Shown: positions 7,300-12,094 of the stretch, one piece after another
Layout: each line of letters begins with the position of its first letter
Position numbering within the stretch: position 1 is the stretch's first letter
DNA from: an uncultured Ruminiclostridium sp.
GTDB lineage: Bacteria; Bacillota; Clostridia; Oscillospirales; Ruminococcaceae
DNA length: 12,094 bases
Direction of reading: 5' to 3'
NCBI GenBank assembly: GCA_910585505.1
Contig: CAJUFF010000084.1
Span: 1 to 12,094, forward strand
Notes under the pieces: generated by a model
What the model was told of the DNA's origin: nothing
What the model saw: only the letters and a program-made list of their open reading frames with translations
Database searches by the model: none
Made by a program: the position numbers and the translations under genes

Positions 7300-7314
7300 A
7301 GGAACGATCAAAAA

Positions 7315-8781
7315 ATGAAAAACATTTCCGTTAACACAAACGCCAAGCTGTCCCACATCAGCAAAAATATCTTCGGCCACTTTTCCGAGCATCTGGGAAG
7401 GTGTATATACGAGGGCATTTACGTGGGCGAAGACTCTTCAATACCCAACACAAGAGGGATAAGAAACGATGTGGCCAACGCGCTAAAGGCTCTCGAGGTG
7501 CCAGTTCTCCGCTGGCCGGGCGGCTGCTTCGCGGACGAATATCATTGGATGGACGGCATCGGCAAAAAGTCCTCCCGCAAAAAAATGGTAAACACTCACT
7601 GGGGCGGAGTTACTGAGGACAACAGCTTCGGCACTCACGAGTTTTTCGACCTTTGTGAAATCATCGGCTGTGAGCCTTACATATCGGGAAACTTAGGCTC
7701 CGGTACGGTACAGGAATTGTCCCAGTGGATTGAATACATAACCTTCGGCGGACTTTCTCCCATGTCCGAACTTAGAAAAAAGAACGGAAGAGAAAAACCA
7801 TGGAAGCTGAAATATTTAGGTATAGGCAACGAAAGCTGGGGCTGCGGCGGAAATATGAGACCGCAGTATTACGCCGATCTGTACAGGCAGTATCAGACCT
7901 ACTGCCGCAACTATGACGGAAACGAGCTTTATAAAGTGGCGTGCGGTCCCAGCTCCGACGATTATAACTGGACGGAGGAGATAATGAAGGCGATTAAGCC
8001 CTGGCATACAAAAGCGATAAGCCTTCATTATTACACCATTCCCACCGGAAACTGGGGAAAAAAGGGCGACGCGGTGGAATTTACCGACGAGGAATATTAC
8101 AATACTATAAAAAACGCGGTTAAAATAGATGATATGATAACCCGTCACCTTGATATTATGTCCGCTTACGACCCAAAACATGAGATCGGTCTTATTGTGG
8201 ACGAATGGGGCAACTGGTTTGATGTGGAAAATGGTACGAATCCCGGATTTTTGTATCAGCAGAATACAATGCGCGACGCCATAACAGCCGCCTTTAACTT
8301 CGACATTTTCATCAGGCACAGCGACAGAATTGTGATGGCAAATATTGCCCAAGCCGTAAACGTTTTACAGTCGGTAATCCTTACGGAAGGCGAAAAGATG
8401 GTAAGAACTCCCACCTATTTTGTATTTGATATGTATCGCCGTCATATGGAGGGCGACAGGCTGTTTGTCAGCGGCGACGCGTCGGACAAGAACGGTGTGC
8501 CGACTCTCAGCTATTCCGCTTCCGTAAAGGATGAAACCGTGTTCCTTACAATGACCAACGCGAGCCTTACCGATGAAGAAGAGCTTGAAGTGAGCTTCGG
8601 TGATTTTGTGCCCTCAAAAATAAAGGCGGAAATACTCACAACCGACGATATCCATGAGCATAACACCTTCGACGGCGGCGAGACAGTTGTTCCCAAAAAA
8701 TTTGAGGGATACGCCTTTAACGGAAACAAGCTCAGGGTAAAACTTCCGAAAAACTCGGTAGCCGCCTTTACGGTGATATAA
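7315..8781 (+). CDS. GH51 alpha-L-arabinofuranosidase, intracellular
   Basis: A 488-residue glycoside hydrolase of family 51, which removes terminal arabinofuranosyl units from arabino-oligosaccharides with retention. The acid/base is E173 in GIGNESWGCGG and the nucleophile is E297 in IVDEWGNWFD. RWPGGCFADEYHW (66-78) and HYYTIP (238-243) line the active site in this family. A TIM barrel spans about 15-385, followed by the beta-sandwich tail. There is no signal peptide, so it acts on imported oligosaccharides. Length is close to the family norm of about 500. The ATG at 7315 is preceded by AAAGGA, with slightly long spacing. It heads an apparent operon with a DUF6171 gene (1-base overlap) and a Nudix gene. 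No transporter or other pentose gene is adjacent, so the rest of arabinan use must be elsewhere. Confidence 0.96.
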   Translation: MKNISVNTNAKLSHISKNIFGHFSEHLGRCIYEGIYVGEDSSIPNTRGIRNDVANALKALEVPVLRWPGGCFADEYHWMDGIGKKSSRKKMVNTHWGGVTEDNSFGTHEFFDLCEIIGCEPYISGNLGSGTVQELSQWIEYITFGGLSPMSELRKKNGREKPWKLKYLGIGNESWGCGGNMRPQYYADLYRQYQTYCRNYDGNELYKVACGPSSDDYNWTEEIMKAIKPWHTKAISLHYYTIPTGNWGKKGDAVEFTDEEYYNTIKNAVKIDDMITRHLDIMSAYDPKHEIGLIVDEWGNWFDVENGTNPGFLYQQNTMRDAITAAFNFDIFIRHSDRIVMANIAQAVNVLQSVILTEGEKMVRTPTYFVFDMYRRHMEGDRLFVSGDASDKNGVPTLSYSASVKDETVFLTMTNASLTDEEELEVSFGDFVPSKIKAEILTTDDIHEHNTFDGGETVVPKKFEGYAFNGNKLRVKLPKNSVAAFTVI

Positions 8782-9029
8782 TGAAAAAGCCATGCCGCTG
8801 TCTGTTGGGCGAAACGGACGAAAAGGAGCTTCTGCAAAATATAAAGGAATATATAAGCGGGCTTGACGATGATATAAGAGCGGACGAAAAGACCTATGGC
8901 GAAAGGCTTTCGATTTGTGAAAAATGCGTAAAGCTGCAAAACGGCGTTTGTCTCAAATGCGGTTGTTACGTTGAAATGAGGGCGGCGGTGAAAAACAACC
9001 GCTGTCCCTCGGAAAATAAATACTGGTAA
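8781..9029 (+). CDS. Small cysteine-rich DUF6171 family protein
   Basis: An 82-residue protein that matches the DUF6171 pattern as I know it from Firmicutes: an early CRCLL, an RLSICEKCxxLxxGxCLKCGCYVExRxA core, and a final CP before an aromatic end. The cysteines are arranged CxC, then CxxC, CxxCxC and a last single Cys, which suggests a bound zinc or other metal. The function is unknown. Its ATG overlaps the GH51 stop (TAATG at 8779-8783), which points to translational coupling. No separate ribosome binding site is obvious, but its start lies in the coding end of the upstream gene. The next gene starts 29 bases after it. Family is fairly sure; no role is assigned. Confidence 0.82.
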   Translation: MKKPCRCLLGETDEKELLQNIKEYISGLDDDIRADEKTYGERLSICEKCVKLQNGVCLKCGCYVEMRAAVKNNRCPSENKYW

Positions 9030-9058
9030 TATTCTTTGGAGTATTTGGAGGAAAATAA

Positions 9059-9586
9059 ATGCTGAAATCCATTATAACCGACGCCGATTTTTTTGGCGGC
9101 GAACCTAAAATCTTATCCGACATTTCCAGATACGGTTCAAGGGGCATCATTCTGAACAATGAAAATATGGCGGGAATGATCCTGACGGGACCGAACGGCT
9201 TTTATAAGCTCCCCGGCGGCGGTATAGACTTAGGCGAAAGGGAGAGCGACGCGTTTATGCGGCAGGTGTTGGAGGAAATCGGTTACGAGTGCAGAATTAT
9301 AGCGCCTTTGGGTATTGTGGAGGAGCACAAGAGCCGTTCCAATTTCTGTCATATCTCCTACGCCTTTATTGCGAGGATAGAGGGCGAGTGCAAAAAAAGC
9401 CAGAGCGATCACAAGTCGGATTTTTCCATAAGCTGGATGAGCCTCCGGGACGCGGCGGCGGTTATGGATAAATCGCTGGAGATGTGCAAGGAATACAGTA
9501 TGAGGTTTATGCTGAAGAGGGAAAAGGTTATTTTAGATTACGCTTTGGAACAGATTAAGGAAGGGAATATTTCCATTGATATCTGA
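9059..9586 (+). CDS. Nudix hydrolase with altered Nudix box
   Basis: A 175-residue Nudix protein with an N-terminal segment of about 25 residues, a core at about 27-135 and a helical tail. The box is G54(x5)E60(x7)R68-Q69-V-L-E72-E73-I-G75-Y76, so the usual second residue of the RE pair is Gln instead of Glu. In MutT this Glu has been assigned a catalytic role, while the two later Glu (kept here) bind the metal. Activity may be altered, or the base may come from elsewhere, as in other Nudix subfamilies. GGAGG (9046-9051 area) precedes the ATG at good spacing. It is the last gene of the GH51 operon, and a terminator lies at 9835-9871. The substrate is unknown. Confidence 0.88.
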   Translation: MLKSIITDADFFGGEPKILSDISRYGSRGIILNNENMAGMILTGPNGFYKLPGGGIDLGERESDAFMRQVLEEIGYECRIIAPLGIVEEHKSRSNFCHISYAFIARIEGECKKSQSDHKSDFSISWMSLRDAAAVMDKSLEMCKEYSMRFMLKREKVILDYALEQIKEGNISIDI

Positions 9587-9640
9587 TATAGCAATCAGAC
9601 AAAAAGATAAACAAATAGGAGCGAAGCGACTAATTATCCT

Positions 9641-9677
9641 TTCCGCTTCCCTTTCGGATTCCGAAATGGAAGCGGGG
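9641..9677. repeat. GC-rich inverted repeat (hairpin)
   Basis: CCGCTTCC (9643-9650) pairs with GGAAGCGG (9668-9675), and the inner bases TTCGG and CCGAA also pair around ATT, giving a 13-bp interrupted stem. A second GAAGCG copy (9623-9628) could compete for the same CGCTTC. It is followed by GGGG/CCCC pairs near 9691-9706. The composition differs from the AT-rich flanks, which suggests an inserted repeat element. No T-run follows directly, so it is not a classical terminator. Confidence 0.5.
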
Positions 9678-9760
9678 GAGCCCAAAGGACGGGGGGCAAC
9701 TTCCCCAAAGCTTGTGTTTTTTGCACTGTTTGTAATTTTGTTTAAACTTTTTTTGGATTG

Positions 9761-9795
9761 CTATAGTATGATATTGGTTCCAAATCATACTATAG
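9761..9795. repeat. 12-bp perfect inverted repeat
   Basis: CTATAGTATGAT (9761-9772) and ATCATACTATAG (9784-9795) are perfect inverted copies 11 bases apart. The left arm includes a TATAGT that could serve as a -10 box. The right half (CAAATCAT, 9782-9789) could also pair with ATGATTTG at 9814-9821, so two alternative hairpins are possible. The core ATAGTAT recurs in the DUF2079 promoter dyad. Confidence 0.7.
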
Positions 9796-9834
9796 ACAAA
9801 GTGAAAATGCAGAATGATTTGAAACTGGTACAAT

Positions 9835-9871
9835 AAAGATGCCGCACGGCTTTGGCTGTGCGGCATCTTTT
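9835..9871. terminator. Strong intrinsic terminator, probably bidirectional
   Basis: AAAGATGCCGCAC pairs perfectly with GTGCGGCATCTTT around a 10-base loop (GGCTTTGGCT, whose ends can pair further), followed by TTTT on the plus strand. On the minus strand the stem is followed by TTTATTG. It can end the GH51 operon transcript and also the DUF2079 transcript coming from the other side. Confidence 0.88.
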
Positions 9872-10006
9872 GGGTGATATGGGAAATTAATGAGCAAAAA
9901 TTTTAATATCGTCTTTTATTATTTTGTAGCCTTGTCTGCTGCTGTTATCAAGTCTTATACTAGTTATGAGCATATGGGTGATATTCCTGTTATATCGGAG
10001 TTTTTT

Positions 10007-11890
10007 CTATTTTTTTAACAGCACGGTAACAAACCCTCCGGAACCCTCTTCAACATATCCCATCTCCATAAACATATCCTTAAGCTCATAATACTCCTTA
10101 AGTACTCCCGCCCTGTTGTCCAGCACCACGCAGTCCGCCGGAGGCAGTGTTTCCTGATTATAAATGGCGGGATACATATAGACGTTTTCACAGTCGTAAA
10201 GGTAAGGTGTAAGATAGGTGGAGGAATACACAACTCCGTCTCGCGGTACGTTTGCCAGCGCGGCGCGGGATTCATCGTACTCTATTCTGCTTTCCCTCGC
10301 GAATACGATGTTGTAATATTTCGGCGTTCCCGTTCCTATAAGGCAGATGACTGCCGCCAGCAGAGCCGCAGCGGCGGTCTTGTTTTTTCTTTTTTCGTAT
10401 CTGAAATTCTTTACGAATAAAAATATAAGAAACGCGCCGGTGCTGAATACATATTGGTAATGTATGCTGTGCTGATACGAGTAGTCCGTTGCCAAATTAA
10501 ACAGTATCAGGGGAATAAAAAGCACCCAGTCCGACAGCCGTCTTGACTTCATGGGAATAAACAGCAGCGGCAGCAGCATTTGTACTATCAGCAGCAGCTT
10601 TTCTTCGTCCAATATGTTGTTGAGAAAAAAAGCGGGATTTTTTATTATATTAAATATAACATCTGTAATCGAATCCTGACCGCTGCCGAGAAAAATCTGA
10701 TACCTGCCTATCATTATTCCGTCTCCGTATGTGTTTATAAAGGCGGTGACCAAAAGAAATCCGCTTATTCCCATAAAAATAAGCATAAGACCCAAATACT
10801 TCGGGAACCACTGACTAAAGCGCGACTTAACATAATCAGCCGATTTGGTACGCTTCTTTGAATGGGGCGATTGTGCGTTAACCCGAGGTTCCTTGTGTAT
10901 GTTTTTTCCGACAAGCGCGTAAAGCCCGGCAATTATAAGGTATACGCCCGCGTCCTCTTTTACGCAAAGCAGCAGAAGCCCGCTTACAACACATCCCGCA
11001 AGTGAATTTTTTTCTATAAAGTACATAAGCCACAGCACCAAAGGAGTGAGAAAAGCGTTTTCGTGGAAGTCGTAAAAGCAAGCGCAGGTAAAAGCGGGAT
11101 AGCATAAGAATATCAACCCGCAGAAAAATGTTACCGTATTATCGTACTTGTACCGTTTACACAAAAGAAGCACCGGTATTATTCCCGATAAGCACACGGC
11201 GGCCTGTGCCGCCAGCAGAAATTCGGGGCGTCTGAAGATCATGTAAAAAGGAAGTAAAACGTAATATATGGGAGAAAAGTGTATATTGAAGTGGGACATG
11301 GGGATTCCCCGCTCAAGGGTTGTGGTTTGGGTAAAATCCCGCGCCATGGATTCGTACATCTGAGCGAAAATGCCGAAATCGTAGGTAGAGGTGTTAAAAT
11401 CATACATCCTTGAAATGCACCCCAAGGAGAGAATTAAAGTCATAATAACGGTTAAGATGCCCAGCAAAACATAAAGATTTATTCCGGATAACAGCTTATA
11501 TTCCTTTCCGGGAAAGGTTTCTTTGAAAACATACACCAGTATCGCCGCAGCCGCCGCCAGAATAACGGTAAGATATGACAGCTCCGTTGTGGCGCAGGTC
11601 AGCACGCAGAAGGAAAAAAACAGCAGCGAAAAAGGCAGCGTCTGACGGTAAAGCCTGTCCCTGAGGAAAAACAGCAGAAAGAAAACAACGGTAAAACAGA
11701 TGAAGGCTGCCGTTAAGGCTACGGTGTTTATTTTTTCCACCGAGCTTATTAAAAAAATGTTGGTGCGTTCCAGAACCGAGGTACCGGAGGATATCACCGT
11801 GAAAGCGAGCGTATAGCCGGAAGCCGTTAAAAATCCGTTCAGGGCTGCGTAGAACCAAAAAATCGCATTTTTTTTCAAAGCTTGTATCAT
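10007..11890 (-). CDS. DUF2079 polytopic membrane protein
   Basis: A 627-residue membrane protein with roughly a dozen hydrophobic segments and a soluble C-terminal tail of about 115 residues. DUF2079 landmarks are visible: YDFGIFAQM (170-178), HFNIHFSPI (200-208), YDFHENAFLTP (273-283) and KEDAG (311-315). These acidic and His motifs sit at predicted outer loops, a layout that resembles GT-C type polyprenyl-phosphate-sugar glycosyltransferases. The exact activity is unknown, and the glycosyltransferase likeness is an inference. A basic, polar insert (about 331-365) separates two membrane blocks. The ATG at 11890 has GGAGAG upstream with suitable spacing. It is monocistronic, driven by a near-consensus promoter at 11923-11951, and ends near the 9835-9871 terminator. 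Confidence 0.9.
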   Translation of the reverse strand: MIQALKKNAIFWFYAALNGFLTASGYTLAFTVISSGTSVLERTNIFLISSVEKINTVALTAAFICFTVVFFLLFFLRDRLYRQTLPFSLLFFSFCVLTCATTELSYLTVILAAAAAILVYVFKETFPGKEYKLLSGINLYVLLGILTVIMTLILSLGCISRMYDFNTSTYDFGIFAQMYESMARDFTQTTTLERGIPMSHFNIHFSPIYYVLLPFYMIFRRPEFLLAAQAAVCLSGIIPVLLLCKRYKYDNTVTFFCGLIFLCYPAFTCACFYDFHENAFLTPLVLWLMYFIEKNSLAGCVVSGLLLLCVKEDAGVYLIIAGLYALVGKNIHKEPRVNAQSPHSKKRTKSADYVKSRFSQWFPKYLGLMLIFMGISGFLLVTAFINTYGDGIMIGRYQIFLGSGQDSITDVIFNIIKNPAFFLNNILDEEKLLLIVQMLLPLLFIPMKSRRLSDWVLFIPLILFNLATDYSYQHSIHYQYVFSTGAFLIFLFVKNFRYEKRKNKTAAAALLAAVICLIGTGTPKYYNIVFARESRIEYDESRAALANVPRDGVVYSSTYLTPYLYDCENVYMYPAIYNQETLPPADCVVLDNRAGVLKEYYELKDMFMEMGYVEEGSGGFVTVLLKK

Positions 11891-11917
11891 TAAAAACTCT
11901 CCGAATAATAATATAAT

Positions 11918-11932
11918 ATAGTATTATACTAT
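11918..11932. promoter_or_regulatory. Dyad over the -10 box of the DUF2079 promoter
   Basis: A perfect 15-base palindrome, ATAGTAT-T-ATACTAT, covers the -10 hexamer. Its position would let a bound repressor block initiation. It is AT-only except for one G and one C, so chance is possible. The half-site ATAGTAT recurs in the inverted repeat at 9761-9795. Confidence 0.4.
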
Positions 11933-11951
11933 TTAAGGCAAATTATGTCAA
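11923..11951 (-). promoter_or_regulatory. Promoter of DUF2079 gene
   Basis: Perfect sigma-A hexamers on the minus strand: TTGACA (11946-11951), a 17-base spacer and TATAAT (11923-11928), about 33 bases before the start codon. Confidence 0.87.
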
Positions 11952-12046
11952 TAAACTTTAGAAAAAGAAGCAAAATGAAAGAGACGGGTAAAGGGGTTGT
12001 AATAATACGGCTTGTTTGATAGAGGTATACAAATATATAGATAATA

Positions 12047-12094
12047 CTGTTAACCAATTAAAAATTGGAAAAATGGTTTTTAATTGGTTAACAG
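12047..12094. repeat. 48-bp palindromic terminal repeat, right copy
   Basis: This is the exact reverse complement of positions 1-48, with the same 18-base arms and an inverted 12-base centre (TTGGAAAAATGG). Because the arms are palindromic, only the centre shows the orientation. It lies about 95 bases upstream of the DUF2079 promoter, beyond an AT-rich stretch in which I see no gene. Confidence 0.9.

Larger units (their letters stand above)
9587..10006. other. Structured gene-poor interval
   Basis: About 420 bases without a convincing gene. In order it holds a GC-rich inverted-repeat segment (about 9619-9720), a T-rich stretch, a 12-bp inverted repeat (9761-9795), a strong terminator (9835-9871) and an AT-rich tail. 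The frames here lack good ribosome binding sites. A 42-codon frame on the plus strand (9890-10018) and an open frame on the minus strand with an ATG near 9974 overlap across the tail. Either could be a decayed gene end or chance. The interval separates the convergent GH51 operon and DUF2079 gene. Confidence 0.6.

Noticed and set aside
7043..7314. T-box or other riboswitch in the ilvE/GH51 divergent region
   Set aside because: The ilvE leader is too short and I see no T-box conserved bases (such as AGGGTGGNACCGCG); the GH51 leader has only a small hairpin.
7816..8352. 178-codon frame opposite the GH51 gene
   Set aside because: It covers the GH51 acid/base region in reverse and shows no family features of its own.
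9011..9060. 11-bp direct repeat GGAAAATAAAT (9011-9021 and 9050-9060)
   Set aside because: One copy is the end of the DUF6171 gene and the other is a normal ribosome binding region; a short purine/AT-rich match is expected by chance.
9576..9866. Plus-strand frame 9576-9836 and minus-strand frame 9630-9866
   Set aside because: They run through hairpin repeats and T-rich DNA, overlap the Nudix stop or the terminator, and have no plausible start signals.
1..12094. Defence system, CRISPR array, prophage or transposon cargo
   Set aside because: No nuclease, helicase, Cas, integrase, transposase or toxin-antitoxin like protein is present; the genes are metabolic, transport and housekeeping. The terminal repeats alone do not make a transposon.

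Overview
The window looks like chromosomal DNA of a Gram-positive Clostridia-type bacterium (Firmicutes), probably an anaerobic gut or soil lineage. This is inferred from strong sigma-A style promoters, AGGAGG-like ribosome binding sites, a DUF6171 protein, a single-chain glycyl-tRNA synthetase, a CheV protein and a yybP-ykoY riboswitch. Nothing identifies the genus. I see no rRNA, tRNA, CRISPR array, phage module or transposase.

Layout. Positions 1-48 and 12047-12094 are the same 48-bp hairpin-forming element in opposite orientation, so the window has perfect terminal inverted repeats. Just inside the left copy is a Nudix hydrolase gene (+) whose normal start appears to be lost. Facing it is a two-gene operon (-): a CaCA-family cation/Na+ antiporter (2286-3221) and a Na/Pi-cotransporter-like protein with a PhoU-like tail (501-2246). 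Its leader carries a clear yybP-ykoY manganese riboswitch whose P1 strand is shared with an intrinsic terminator, so the operon should be switched on by Mn2+. Divergent from it is a cheV-like chemotaxis gene (3585-4496), ending at a bidirectional terminator shared with the next operon.

The next minus-strand operon is ilvE then glyS (branched-chain aminotransferase and glycyl-tRNA synthetase), driven by a promoter at 7124-7152. Divergent from it is a plus-strand operon: intracellular GH51 alpha-L-arabinofuranosidase (7315-8781), a small Cys-rich DUF6171 protein that overlaps it by one base, and a second Nudix hydrolase. A roughly 420-bp gene-free stretch follows. It is rich in inverted repeats and contains a strong terminator. 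The last gene is a large DUF2079 membrane protein (-), with a near-consensus promoter that has a dyad across its -10 box.

Working together: the most coherent functional unit is the Mn2+-sensing leader plus the two transporters, which suggests coupled metal and phosphate homeostasis. The other genes are housekeeping, sugar scavenging, chemotaxis and membrane functions. I found no convincing defence system or new multi-gene system. The points most worth checking are the riboswitch-controlled antiporter/phosphate operon, the terminal palindromic repeats, and the structured gap at 9587-10006.
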